Shown: positions 1 through 7,865, counted from the first letter of the stretch. The stretch is 35,501 bases of DNA from Bacteroides sp. (GCA_030640625.1 DAOWJB010000136.1:1-35501), one strand, 5' to 3'. The notes: generated by a model not told the origin, from the letters alone. Numbers and translations are program-made.

Positions 1-105
1 CAAAGCTTATTGGAGGGTTCTGACCTTCAGCTGCGAGTCCAGAACAATTTATCCCGCGAAATTGTGGCCAGTTTTCGATCTGTGCATTTAAGGGATTTAA
101 GATGA
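1..105 (+). CDS. Possible C-terminal tail of an upstream gene (partial)
   Basis: Frame 1 is open from the first base to a TGA at 103-105 and encodes 34 residues ending in SVHLRDLR. The composition (Leu, Arg, Gln, Glu, Ser) looks protein-like, whereas the other two plus frames hit stops or read poorly. A further 25-codon ORF starts on the ATGA overlap at 102. I do not recognise the family. It could equally be chance open sequence, because only 35 codons are visible. The preceding contig sequence would settle it. Confidence 0.3.
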   Translation, partial: QSLLEGSDLQLRVQNNLSREIVASFRSVHLRDLR

Positions 106-402
106 AAAAACTCAAGGCTCCAAAAAGGATGATGGAAATGAAAACAGCAGTACTTTTTTTCATGATTAATCATTTCTAGGTTTAGAAAGTTTCAATGATT
201 CAATATTACATAGTGAAATAATCTAAAGTTGAAAATGTAACTGAAAGATTGAACTTGGAAAGTGCCAATTGCTATACATTCGAACTCTGCGATGTGTGGA
301 ATATTAAATAACAAGTTACGAAATAATTGCAAATGGTTAGTATATTGTTGAGTTCGGAGATGAAAGTATGTAAGGATTAAACTGCCCTTAACCTTAGGGA
401 TA

Positions 403-555
403 TTAACCATCCTGACCCAAAGGATCAGTTATCTCTGTGGCATGGAAAAGTACATTAATAGCAGCTGTATGGGTGATCTTATAGGTATAACCCGGGGGTG
501 ACTGGGGTTCGCCTTCATCCGACGTACAAAAAGCCAGGAGGGATGTTAGTCTCAT
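403..555 (-). CDS. Possible small ORF, 50 aa, unknown
   Basis: An ATG at 555-553 opens 50 codons ending in TAA at 405-403, too short for the supplied ORF track. The product starts MRLTSLLAFCTSDEGEP and continues with an alternating polar/hydrophobic stretch (YKITHTAAINVLFHATEI). The start resembles a short lipoprotein leader with Cys at residue 10, but the leader is shorter than normal and Phe at -1 is atypical of a lipobox. It could be a small lipoprotein, the remnant of a longer one, or chance. I do not recognise a family. Confidence 0.25.
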   Translation of the reverse strand: MRLTSLLAFCTSDEGEPQSPPGYTYKITHTAAINVLFHATEITDPLGQDG

Positions 556-580
556 GTTGTATTTTTTGGCTCTTTTAGGT

Positions 581-600
581 AACTCTAAGGTATTAGAGTT
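581..600. repeat. Perfect 8-bp inverted repeat (operator-like)
   Basis: AACTCTAA and TTAGAGTT flank a 4-base loop, about 55 bases before the start of the SnoaL-like gene. No T-run follows on either strand, so it does not look like an intrinsic terminator. A protein-binding site or a hairpin in the leader is possible. The assignment is inference only. Confidence 0.3.
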
Positions 601-654
601 CGTAAAACATGATTGGTTTAATCCATAGAATTCCTAAACATAACCTCTTGTATT

Positions 655-1125
655 ATGAAATCAATAATAACCTTTTTTCTGATGGCCTTTCTGATCGCAT
701 CCGGATCCTATGCCCAGGACAGGGATCTGACAGCAGAAAAATCAAAAATTGCAAGTGTATGTGACAAATATGCAGACGCCTGGGCCGCACTGGATATTGA
801 GAAATTCTCAGTGCTGTTTGCACATTCTGAAGACCTGGTCATTTATGACGGATCATCCACCTTTATCGGCTGGGATGCATGGAAGAACAAGCTGGTAAAT
901 TCCTTTCCATCAGCCAAAGATGTAAAGGTATCTTTCAGGGATCATCATATCCAGATACACCAGTCTGGGGAGGTAGCCTTTCTTACCGCCAAGGAGGATG
1001 TAGACTATCTTGAAAATGGCAAGGCATTTAGCTTTGATGGAATGCGGGTTACATGGGTATTTGCCAGGGAGGACGGAAAGTGGGTGATTATTCATGGCCA
1101 CTGGTCAGTTCCGGTGAAAGAATAG
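655..1125 (+). CDS. Secreted SnoaL/NTF2-like (DUF4440-type) protein
   Basis: This 156-residue protein begins with a clear Sec signal peptide (MKSIITFFLMAFLIASGSYA, cleavage before Q21). The remainder fits the NTF2-like cone fold of the SnoaL_3/DUF4440 group: an N-terminal helix with DKYADAWAALDIEKFSVLF, then a beta-rich half (VSFRDHHIQIHQSGEVAFLTAKEDVDY) and a closing strand (GKWVIIHGHWS). Members of this fold act as small hydrolases, isomerases or ligand binders, and the substrate cannot be read from sequence. After signal removal it is predicted to be periplasmic. The ATG start is supported because the signal peptide begins there. It stands alone, convergent with the sulfatase gene 8 bases downstream. 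Confidence 0.85.
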   Translation: MKSIITFFLMAFLIASGSYAQDRDLTAEKSKIASVCDKYADAWAALDIEKFSVLFAHSEDLVIYDGSSTFIGWDAWKNKLVNSFPSAKDVKVSFRDHHIQIHQSGEVAFLTAKEDVDYLENGKAFSFDGMRVTWVFAREDGKWVIIHGHWSVPVKE

Positions 1126-1133
1126 TGGCAATG

Positions 1134-2543
1134 CTATTCATAATTCCATTTTAGTTTCCATGGATCTTCTGTATCATCCATGAATGATTTCAGTGTCTCC
1201 TTGAGGGCTGCAACAATCTCCCAGTATTTTTGTTCATAGGCCAGATTATTAATCTCGCCGGGATCATTTTCAATATCATAAAGTTCAAATTGTGGGCGCT
1301 TCAGGTAGGCTTCGATAGACCGTTGACCATACAATCCCTCCCTGCCATTTTTGTAGGCGGATTGCCAGGTTGGTGATTCCCAAAGATCGGAAGCACTGGG
1401 ATATTCAAGTGGCCAGGCTATGTTGTAAATAAACTTCCACTTATGGGTACGGACCACTCTCATGGGGTAATACATGGTGATCTCATGAAAGGTATGTGAG
1501 GCATAGATCTGCTCAGGGCCATCACCCTGGGGATCGTTTAAGGTGGAAGTAAAAGACCTGCCATGGAACCTGTTCTCCTGGGGAAATTCCCCAACATAAT
1601 CCAGGATGGTGGGCGTCAGATCCACCCAGCTTATGAGATGATCAGAAACTTTGCCAGCCTGTTTATTGTCCGGCTGTTTTATGATACAGGGAAGTTGCAT
1701 TCCTGGATCATACAGGGTGGTTTTTGCTCCCGGAAACGCAATGCCGTTATCGGAGATATAAATGATCAGGGTGTTGTCATATTTGCCTGTTTCCTTCAGG
1801 ATATCAACCAGTTTTGCCACTCCCTGGTCAACCCTGTTCACCGACTGGTAATACTGAGCCAGCTCGGCCCGGCATTCAGGGGTACCGGGAAGGAAATCCG
1901 GTACGACAGCCTGATCCGGACTGTATTCCGCTTTGACCACCCCGGGGTATCCCTCTGGCCGGTTCCCGAAGGCATTTGGTTTATGAGGCAGATCTACCCT
2001 GCCACCTCCCCGGTGGGGGTCAACTGTGCAGTAATACAGGAAAAATGGTTCATCTCCTGAACCCTCAATAAAACCGGCACAATTGTCTGCCATTTCTACG
2101 GTATTTCTTGCGTTGGCCCTGAAAACATGCTCAAATTTATAGACCGACTCGGGTGCCAGGTGGTATTTTCCCACCCTTCCTGTGCGGTAGCCTGCCTCCT
2201 TAAGGTAATGGACCAGGGATTTTTCATTGTCGTATGTGCTGAAATGATTATATCCATGGGAATGTCCATAATGAGCCGTTGCATGATTGAACCTGCCGGT
2301 CATGATAACAGATCTGCTGGCACTGCAGCTGGCACTGGTACAAAATGCATTGGTGAAGCGAATTCCTTCTGCTGCCAGCTGATCCAATGCCGGTGTTGCG
2401 ATCACCGGATTTCCATAACATCCAAGCGCATCAGTTCCATGGTCATCAGCAATGATCAACAGGATATTTACCCTGTCACTGGCATTAACCTGGAAAAAGC
2501 ATAGACTCAATGCACTTAATATTAAGATTTTAACCGTTTGCAT
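1134..2543 (-). CDS. Exported sulfatase, heparan N-sulfatase-like
   Basis: This 469-residue type I sulfatase (alkaline phosphatase superfamily) has a signal peptide (residues 1-21). The metal site begins at LLIIADDHG (Asp33/34). The formylglycine site is Cys73 in CSASR, a CxAxR variant of CxPxR. Downstream metal-site elements include VDPHRGG and YISDNG. The SASCSASR context and the C-terminal ELYDIENDPGEINNL segment resemble the SGSH (N-sulfoglucosamine sulfohydrolase) and S1_8-like branch, which desulfates glycans in the periplasm. The Cys must be converted to formylglycine, but no maturase gene is in the window. It is the last gene of a minus-strand run, 21 bases after the GNAT gene. The exact glycan is unknown; related S1 subfamilies cannot be excluded. 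Confidence 0.92.
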   Translation of the reverse strand: MQTVKILILSALSLCFFQVNASDRVNILLIIADDHGTDALGCYGNPVIATPALDQLAAEGIRFTNAFCTSASCSASRSVIMTGRFNHATAHYGHSHGYNHFSTYDNEKSLVHYLKEAGYRTGRVGKYHLAPESVYKFEHVFRANARNTVEMADNCAGFIEGSGDEPFFLYYCTVDPHRGGGRVDLPHKPNAFGNRPEGYPGVVKAEYSPDQAVVPDFLPGTPECRAELAQYYQSVNRVDQGVAKLVDILKETGKYDNTLIIYISDNGIAFPGAKTTLYDPGMQLPCIIKQPDNKQAGKVSDHLISWVDLTPTILDYVGEFPQENRFHGRSFTSTLNDPQGDGPEQIYASHTFHEITMYYPMRVVRTHKWKFIYNIAWPLEYPSASDLWESPTWQSAYKNGREGLYGQRSIEAYLKRPQFELYDIENDPGEINNLAYEQKYWEIVAALKETLKSFMDDTEDPWKLKWNYE

Positions 2544-2564
2544 ATTTTATGATTTTTTTTACAA

Positions 2565-3131
2565 TTAGTCCCATGGATCATCCTCCAGGATAGCAAAATG
2601 GTAATTATCTACCCAGTACCCCCGAATTGGCAGGATCTTTCTTCGTATCCCTTCATTGGTCATACCCACTTTTTCAAGAACCTTTATGGATCTGATATTC
2701 CCTGTAGCAACCCCGGCTTCAATTCTGTGGAGCTTCAGGCACTCAAATCCAAACCTGATCAGCTTTTTAGTCGCCTCAGTAGCGTATCCCCTGGTCCAGT
2801 ATTGGGGCATTAAATTGTACCAGATCTCCCCCATTTTAAATCTGTCAGCGGTAAGGGTCATGCCTGCAAGCCCTATGAATTTTTTTGAGGTCCCGAGACG
2901 GATGGTCCAGCAATACTTCTTCCTGACCTCAGCCTTGCGGTCTTCAATAAAAGGACGCAGATGTTCCCTGGTTACGTGAATGTTTTTCGGTATCCCCAAT
3001 GTATTATACTCATCTACCTCGGGTTGGGATTCCAGGATGAAAATATCATTTAGATCATCCCATTCCACCTCTGGAATAATTAATCGTTCTGATTTCAGTT
3101 TCATTTGTGATGATTGCTTGCTGGTCTTCAA
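2565..3131 (-). CDS. GNAT acetyltransferase, RimJ/RimL type
   Basis: The 188-residue protein has the Acetyltransf_3 pattern: LKSERLIIPEVEWDDLNDIF at the start, GLAGMTL (beta4), GEIWYNLMPQYWTRGYATEA (the acetyl-CoA pyrophosphate loop, with R/G-x-G-Y-A) and NIRSIKVLEKVGMTNEGIRR near the end. This family N-acetylates ribosomal protein N-termini or small amines; the acceptor is unknown. The ORF start lies 6 bases after the PhzF stop, which suggests translational coupling. A second Met (residue 10, MKLKSERL) fits the usual N-terminus of the family better and may be the true start. It is cytosolic, with no signal peptide. Confidence 0.88.
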   Translation of the reverse strand: MKTSKQSSQMKLKSERLIIPEVEWDDLNDIFILESQPEVDEYNTLGIPKNIHVTREHLRPFIEDRKAEVRKKYCWTIRLGTSKKFIGLAGMTLTADRFKMGEIWYNLMPQYWTRGYATEATKKLIRFGFECLKLHRIEAGVATGNIRSIKVLEKVGMTNEGIRRKILPIRGYWVDNYHFAILEDDPWD

Positions 3132-3137
3132 TGCTGG

Positions 3138-3923
3138 TCAAATTTCTATCCCTCCCACCAGATAGGTAACTGCCTTACCTGTGATGCGTACCCTGTTCTC
3201 CTGAAGTTTGCAGAATAACTCTCCCTGTCTCTTGGATAACTGCCTGGCAGTCAGGGCTTTTTTGCCCAGTCTTTCACACCAGTAGGGAGCCAATGTGGTA
3301 TGGGCGGAACCTGTTACAGGATCTTCATTAATCCCTGAACCGGGAGCAAAAAAACGTGAAACCAGATCGGTCTCCTTTCCAGGCGCGGAAACGATCACTC
3401 CTCTCACATCTGCATCAGACAATTGACCAAAATCTGGTGAAATCTTCTCAATATCTCCCTGTGAAGCGTATATCAATAAATAATCTGTCTTCCCCCGGTA
3501 TGTTTCAATGGGTGTCATTCCGATGGCAGCAATCACCTGCTGTGGAGCATCTACCTTCTCGATGGTATCAGCCGGGAAGTCAAGGGTTAAAAAATCCCCC
3601 TCCTTCAATACAGCCAGTTCCCCACTGTTACGGGAGTGAAAAATGATCTTCTCACCCGGAAAATATAAATTCTCGAAAAGAACATGAGCCGTTGCCAGGG
3701 TAGCATGGCCACAAAGGTCGACTTCGATGGCAGGTGTAAACCATCTGATTTCATAATCTTTTTCAAGCTTTACAGCAAAAGCGGTTTCAGACAGGTTATT
3801 TTCGGCTGCAATATTCTGCATCAGCTGGTCATCCAGCCATTCCTCAAGGATACAGACCGCAGCAGGATTACCATGAAACACCCTGTCTGTAAAGGCATCA
3901 ACCTGGTATAATTTGATTCTCAT
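3138..3923 (-). CDS. PhzF family isomerase/epimerase-like protein
   Basis: This 261-residue protein has the diaminopimelate-epimerase fold seen in PhzF. Landmarks are MRIKLYQVDAFTDRVFHGNPAAV, the NNLSETAF motif with the catalytic Glu46, WFTPAIEVDLCGHATLA in the first half, and GINEDPVTGSAH in the second. PhzF itself isomerises trans-2,3-dihydro-3-hydroxyanthranilate, but most family members lie outside phenazine clusters and have unknown substrates. No other phenazine gene is present, so a phenazine role is not supported. It is the first gene of the minus run PhzF, GNAT, sulfatase. The 5' side is a 160-base region shared with the divergent DUF362 gene. Confidence 0.92.
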   Translation of the reverse strand: MRIKLYQVDAFTDRVFHGNPAAVCILEEWLDDQLMQNIAAENNLSETAFAVKLEKDYEIRWFTPAIEVDLCGHATLATAHVLFENLYFPGEKIIFHSRNSGELAVLKEGDFLTLDFPADTIEKVDAPQQVIAAIGMTPIETYRGKTDYLLIYASQGDIEKISPDFGQLSDADVRGVIVSAPGKETDLVSRFFAPGSGINEDPVTGSAHTTLAPYWCERLGKKALTARQLSKRQGELFCKLQENRVRITGKAVTYLVGGIEI

Positions 3924-4013
3924 GGATTGAATTTTCCTATAAAGTTATTAATATTTGTTTCTGTGCGCATCCATTTTACAACATGGATAATTAACAGGAG
4001 GATTATTCAAAGG

Positions 4014-4061
4014 CGGAAATAAATTTTTAATCATGATGCGTATCTGTTAACTTTATTTCCG
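4014..4061. repeat. 10-bp inverted repeat around the DUF362 promoter region
   Basis: CGGAAATAAA at 4014-4023 and TTTATTTCCG at 4052-4061 are exact reverse complements separated by 28 bases. The right arm overlaps the predicted -7 box TAACTTTA (4048-4055), and the left arm lies just before the predicted -33 T-run. This is the geometry of a paired operator or a looped repression site. No T-run follows, so it is not terminator-like. Confidence 0.45.
4024..4055 (+). promoter_or_regulatory. Candidate Bacteroidota-type promoter for the DUF362 gene
   Basis: A TTTTT element (4024-4028) is followed after 19 bases by TAACTTTA (4048-4055), close to the Bacteroidota -33/-7 pattern (TTTG ... TAnnTTTG). 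It would start transcription near 4062, about 25 bases before the chosen ATG at 4087. Assigned by pattern only. Confidence 0.35.
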
Positions 4062-4086
4062 AAATAACTCCAATTTGGCCAACATA

Positions 4087-5970
4087 ATGAAAAATCAACA
4101 AGACCATAAAAAACGAAAAAGTTCAATATTTTTTTTGATTCTCATTGGCATAGCTTCAACTATCTGGTTTTTAATACGTGTCATTCCAAAGCCAAGCCGG
4201 GCAGCATATCCTTGCATGCGGGCAGCAGCCCCATTCATGTCTGCTTTTATTATTTATTTACTAAGTTTTGGTACCACTGTTTTTACCTTTAAAAAATTCA
4301 AACAGAATTTCGCAAAATCAAAGTATTTGTCAGGCTCGGTATTCCTAGTGGTGGCCATTCTTTCATTTTCTATTTATTTATTCCAGGACAGCAAAGAATC
4401 CATTGCCAGAACATTTATCGGATTGGATGATACATTCCCTGTCCCTTCAAATGAGCCGGTAGGAGAAGCAAAAGGTCTGTTTCCCGGAAGGGTTGTCTGG
4501 GTGTATGATCAGGATGCTACAAATGAAGAATACGATCCGGGATCAGCCGGAAATGACTGGTGGTACAGTCATAATAATGTGGACCAGGATGTAGTAGAAC
4601 AAATGTTATCCACGGCCGTTATGCAATATGCCGGCAATGATGATATTTCAAAAGCCTGGGAAGCTATATTCAAAAGTTTCAACAGCTCGCACGGCAGGGG
4701 TGAAAATGGTTATACAGCCGGAGAGAAAATAGCCGTTAAAATAAATCTCACGAATCAATGCTGCTCATCATCAGAAAGAATGGATGCAACACCCCAGCTG
4801 CTAAACGCCCTGTTACATGAATTAACTGTAAATGCTGGAGTACAAGAGTCTGACATTACCCTGGGCGACCCATACAGGGATTTCAGAGCTGAATATGTTA
4901 ATATCGTAATGTCTGAATTTCCAGACGTTAATTATGTGGACGGGAAAGGCGGGAATGGTGTAATACAAACCATTCCATCGGAAAATGAAGTGCTGGTTTT
5001 TAGTGATAAAGAAATAAAATCAACATTACCTCAATGTTATCTGGATGCAAGCTATCTTATAAATATGCCCTGCTTAAAGACGCACAATGCAGGCGGGATA
5101 ACAATTATTGCCAAGAATCACATGGGATCTTTTCTTGAAAAAGGCAGCGATCCGAGATCTCAATATGCTCAGGCAATGCATTACAGCCTGCCTGGAATTA
5201 CAACCGGTCAGAAAAAATACCGTCATTTGGTCGATTTTATGGGACATGAACAAACCGGAGGTAAAGGATTACTCTATATTGTTGATGGTATTTGGGCAGG
5301 CGAAGACTGGAGTGGATGGATTAAAAAATTTAAATCAGAACCATTTAACAACGATTATCCAAATTCAATACTTATTGGTCAAGACCCGGTAGCGCTCGAA
5401 TCCGTATGTTTCGATATACTTTTTGAAGAATGCCTTAGCGATGAAACTAAAGAAACCTACCCAATCTCCTTTAAAAATGAAGTTGCCGATTACCTGTTGC
5501 AGTGTGCCAGTGCTGATTATTGGCCAGACAATATAAGCTACGACCCTGAAGATGATAGCAGTCTGTTGGAAAGTTTGGGCGTATTTGAACACTGGAACAA
5601 TGCATCTGATAAAAAATACAGCAGAAATTTAGGAATTGGTGATGGTATTGAACTTATTTATATCGACTTGGCAGAATTGGCTATTAATACCGTTGGAGCA
5701 GAACAAGTTAATCTTGCCGCACCAAATCCTTTTTCAAGCTATACTACTTTTACATTACCAAAGGATTTGAGTCCCAATACAAAATTAGCTGTTTATGATC
5801 TCAGTGGAAGCATGGTAAACCTGATGACTTACGATGGGTCAGGTAACATTATGTGGTATGGTGATGATTCACAGGGTAGATTATTAATTCCAGGACTTTA
5901 TATTTATATTATTTCAGATAAGATAAAAAACATACTATATTCAGGAAAAGTTAGTATATCCAACAGATAA
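4087..5970 (+). CDS. DUF362 protein with N-terminal membrane helices and a T9SS sorting tail
   Basis: The track starts at a TTG (4075); I prefer the ATG at 4087 (MKNQQDHKKRK), giving 627 residues. Three hydrophobic segments occupy roughly residues 15-32, 50-70 and 83-100, with a conserved-looking PKPSRAAYPCMRAAAP link. The middle is a DUF362 domain: EKIAVKINLTNQCC, INMPCLKTHNAGGITIIAKNHMG, and a later SILIGQDPVALESVCFDIL. The last 85 or so residues (APNPFSSYTTFTLP through GLYIYIISDKIK) match a type A T9SS C-terminal sorting domain. DUF362 has no settled function; some members carry Fe-S sites. The gene is visibly more AT-rich than its neighbours. Combining a polytopic N-terminus with a secretion tail is odd. 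Confidence 0.85.
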   Translation: MKNQQDHKKRKSSIFFLILIGIASTIWFLIRVIPKPSRAAYPCMRAAAPFMSAFIIYLLSFGTTVFTFKKFKQNFAKSKYLSGSVFLVVAILSFSIYLFQDSKESIARTFIGLDDTFPVPSNEPVGEAKGLFPGRVVWVYDQDATNEEYDPGSAGNDWWYSHNNVDQDVVEQMLSTAVMQYAGNDDISKAWEAIFKSFNSSHGRGENGYTAGEKIAVKINLTNQCCSSSERMDATPQLLNALLHELTVNAGVQESDITLGDPYRDFRAEYVNIVMSEFPDVNYVDGKGGNGVIQTIPSENEVLVFSDKEIKSTLPQCYLDASYLINMPCLKTHNAGGITIIAKNHMGSFLEKGSDPRSQYAQAMHYSLPGITTGQKKYRHLVDFMGHEQTGGKGLLYIVDGIWAGEDWSGWIKKFKSEPFNNDYPNSILIGQDPVALESVCFDILFEECLSDETKETYPISFKNEVADYLLQCASADYWPDNISYDPEDDSSLLESLGVFEHWNNASDKKYSRNLGIGDGIELIYIDLAELAINTVGAEQVNLAAPNPFSSYTTFTLPKDLSPNTKLAVYDLSGSMVNLMTYDGSGNIMWYGDDSQGRLLIPGLYIYIISDKIKNILYSGKVSISNR

Positions 5971-5980
5971 CAATAGCCAT

Positions 5981-6397
5981 ATGAAAATATTCCCGATCAT
6001 CCTGGCAGTACTTCTGCCCCTGTGTGGATTGGCACAGGAAATGAAAGAGTACAGGATCACTTCTGTCCAGCATTGGAAGCTATGGCAGGACACAGTCTGG
6101 GTACTGGTAGATACGGAAGAGAATACCGATTACGTTTGCACTGCCTCCTTCGACAGTATTTAACTTTATGCAAAGATCTTCCTCCGGGATAAGGAGTATC
6201 ATGTCCGCTGCTGGATAGAAAAAAAGATCATCAACCTCGACGAATTTGAAACTGCTTACTCTGGTAAAGGGGAACTGGAAAGTAACCAGAGGATTGTGGA
6301 TGTTGAATTCAAGGCAAAGTACTGGGATCTGACCTGGCTCAGCGTTGAGGAAGAGGACCAGCGGGTTATACTGGAATTGCTGACCCGCAGTCCCTGA
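5981..6397 (+). pseudogene. Small secreted protein interrupted by an in-frame TAA
   Basis: The track shows 60 residues (MKIFPIILAVLLPLCGLAQ signal peptide, then YRITSVQHWKLWQDTVWVLVDT) ending at TAA 6161-6163. The same frame then continues for 77 more codons without interruption to TGA at 6395-6397. That stretch is clearly protein-like (LYAKIFLRDKEYHVRCWIEKK and later VEFKAKYWDLTWLSVEEEDQ). No frameshift is needed: one nonsense codon at position 61 splits a 138-residue secreted protein. The family is not recognised. It lies 10 bases after the DUF362 gene and is probably co-transcribed. It may be a recent pseudogene, a readthrough gene, or a sequencing error. Confidence 0.7.
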
Positions 6398-6416
6398 GGG
6401 AATTCACCGGTGCATG

Positions 6417-6911
6417 CTATTCGGTTATCCGTAATCCATAGAATTGATGGTTGTATTCGACACCATCGAAATCAGCAACATTGGGCATATCCCCCCATTT
6501 TTGAAAATTGAATTTTTCCAGCAACCTGATACTGGGAGTATTGGGTTCAAGCAATATGGCAATCAGGGTTTTAATATTGTAATCCCTGGCTTTTCTGATT
6601 GCATAGTCCAGTAGTTTTATGCCTATGCCCCTACCCTGCTTATCTTTCCGGATATAATAACTGACTTCTGATGTATAACGCAAAGCCCTTCTCCCCTTTC
6701 TGTATTCACTCAGGGAGATCCATCCTGTAACTTCGCCATTTTCCTCATAAACAAATATGGGGTAGTGTGCAACCTGATGTTCCTCATACCAGCTCCGCCT
6801 GTATTCAAGGCTGGTAAATTCCGTTTCGGCAGTTTGGTATTTTGACTGAACGGCCTGGTTATAGATATCATTTACCGCTTCCAGATCTCCGGTTTTGATC
6901 TTGCGTATCAT
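6417..6911 (-). CDS. GNAT acetyltransferase, phosphinothricin acetyltransferase/MnaT-like
   Basis: This 164-residue protein starts IRKIKTGDLEAVNDIYNQAV and shows the PAT/YncA layout: FVYEENGEVTGWISLSEYR, SYYIRKDKQGRGIGIKLLDYAI (the acetyl-CoA loop Q-x-x-G-I/R-G), IAILLEPNTPSIRLLEKFNF and a C-terminal HQFYGLRI. Relatives acetylate phosphinothricin, methionine sulfoximine or other amino-acid analogues; the real substrate is not predictable. The start codon overlaps the stop of the upstream lipoprotein gene by 4 bases (ATGA type), so translation is likely coupled. It is cytosolic. Confidence 0.9.
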   Translation of the reverse strand: MIRKIKTGDLEAVNDIYNQAVQSKYQTAETEFTSLEYRRSWYEEHQVAHYPIFVYEENGEVTGWISLSEYRKGRRALRYTSEVSYYIRKDKQGRGIGIKLLDYAIRKARDYNIKTLIAILLEPNTPSIRLLEKFNFQKWGDMPNVADFDGVEYNHQFYGLRITE

Positions 6912-7795
6912 ATTGTCCCCGGATCGATGATCTGGTTACGAATGAGGGCAATTTGTGCAACCAGGTCCTGGAAAATTTGATTCTCAGTGATATTACTGGT
7001 ATTAATATCGGCCAGCTCATCACTCCTGTTGAGTTCCATGAAAATAAGCCTCAGGTCATTCATCATGGCCATAAATCTCTCCCCTTCCTCGCTTCTCCGG
7101 ATCTGGTCCAGGAGGTTGATCAGCTGTCCGAGGGATTTTTCCTGGAACAGGAGGAGCAACATTAAATTTAAGTAGTTATCGGCATTTTCTTTATCTGCCT
7201 GTATAAACAACCGGGTGGTCAGGTGAAGTTTTTCAATGAATTCTCCCGTAACAAACAGGGTGCGGATCCGCTTCAATTCCATCAGTGTAAAATCATGCTC
7301 CAGTTGCTCGGCGGCTTTCCTTAAAACCATTAATAATGAATCCTGAGGGATTCCCAATGTCCGGTATCTTTGAAACATGCCGTGATCAAATAAATACCCG
7401 GCACCAATGCCATTTGCCAATGCCCTGGCCTTAGCCAGTTGATCAAGGGCTTCTTCATCCTTATAATAGGTGACCAGGTAAGCGATATCCACTGTATACA
7501 CGCCAAGGTTCAGGGCAGATAAGGCTGAATCAAGCAGGTAAAGGGAATCATGTTCATGGGTGTTTACGAGATCATCAAGGAATTCCGCACCGCACATCTC
7601 AATCAACGTGATCACCATAGCCGGATCCTGCAGTCCCGGATTAATGTTGTCCAATCTGCGCTGGAATTCATGCTCAAATAATTTGTCAGATATTTTTTTT
7701 CGGGAATCCCCTTTTTCCCTGCTGGAGCAAGCAGTGATGGCAAGGCTTACAAAAACCAGTAAAATGATTCGGGCAAAAGGCAGGTTCAATTTCAT
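6908..7795 (-). CDS. Uncharacterised lipoprotein, intact copy of a tandem pair
   Basis: This 295-residue protein has a lipoprotein signal (LVFVSLAITAC, Cys23) followed by charged linker residues. The mature part is helical: NINPGLQDPAMVITLIEM, a well-conserved GVYTVDIAYLV segment, LFVTGEFIEKLH, and LINLLDQIRRSEEGERFM. No known domain is recognised; the repeated helices suggest an alpha-helical repeat bundle. It is paralogous along its entire length to the next gene (7927-8814), which has exactly the same length of 888 bases. Its start is the ATG at 7795-7793 because the signal peptide begins there. It precedes a 4-base overlapping acetyltransferase gene. The expected location is the inner face of the outer membrane or the cell surface. 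Confidence 0.8.
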   Translation of the reverse strand: MKLNLPFARIILLVFVSLAITACSSREKGDSRKKISDKLFEHEFQRRLDNINPGLQDPAMVITLIEMCGAEFLDDLVNTHEHDSLYLLDSALSALNLGVYTVDIAYLVTYYKDEEALDQLAKARALANGIGAGYLFDHGMFQRYRTLGIPQDSLLMVLRKAAEQLEHDFTLMELKRIRTLFVTGEFIEKLHLTTRLFIQADKENADNYLNLMLLLLFQEKSLGQLINLLDQIRRSEEGERFMAMMNDLRLIFMELNRSDELADINTSNITENQIFQDLVAQIALIRNQIIDPGTI

Positions 7796-7821
7796 GTTAG
7801 ATCAGTAATACGCTTATCACA

Positions 7822-7850
7822 ATAATAATAAGAATTCCGGGATTTGTCAA
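7822..7850 (-). promoter_or_regulatory. Candidate promoter for the intact lipoprotein gene
   Basis: Read on the minus strand, TTGACA (7850-7845) is followed after 17 bases by TATTAT (7827-7822), a sigma-70-like pair. The overlapping TATTATTG also resembles the Bacteroidota -7 consensus TAnnTTTG with one mismatch. The ATG lies about 27 bases downstream. It sits right after the terminator of the preceding paralog, which supports independent transcription of the second copy. Confidence 0.35.
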
Positions 7851-7865
7851 CCAGGATGAGTAGTG

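Larger units (their letters stand above)
106..654. other. Gene-poor leader region
   Basis: This is about 550 bases with no convincing full-length gene. It is AT-rich in 106-410. It contains a possible 50-codon minus-strand ORF (403-555) and a perfect 8-bp inverted repeat (581-600), both listed separately. The 72-aa minus ORF of the track (192-410) is Phe-, Ile- and His-rich and shows no domain or signal peptide, so I treat it as noncoding. I see no tRNA-like fold, transposase remnant or terminal repeat. Confidence 0.5.

Noticed and set aside
192-410. 72-aa minus-strand ORF of the track
   Set aside because: It lies in AT-rich sequence, is rich in Phe, Ile and His, and shows no signal peptide, domain or sensible neighbour.
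1563-2060. 165-aa plus-strand ORF within the sulfatase
   Set aside because: It is antisense to a clear sulfatase gene and has no recognisable features.
3138-3923. Phenazine biosynthesis locus
   Set aside because: Only a PhzF-fold protein is present; none of the other phenazine genes is nearby, and most PhzF homologs are unrelated to phenazines.
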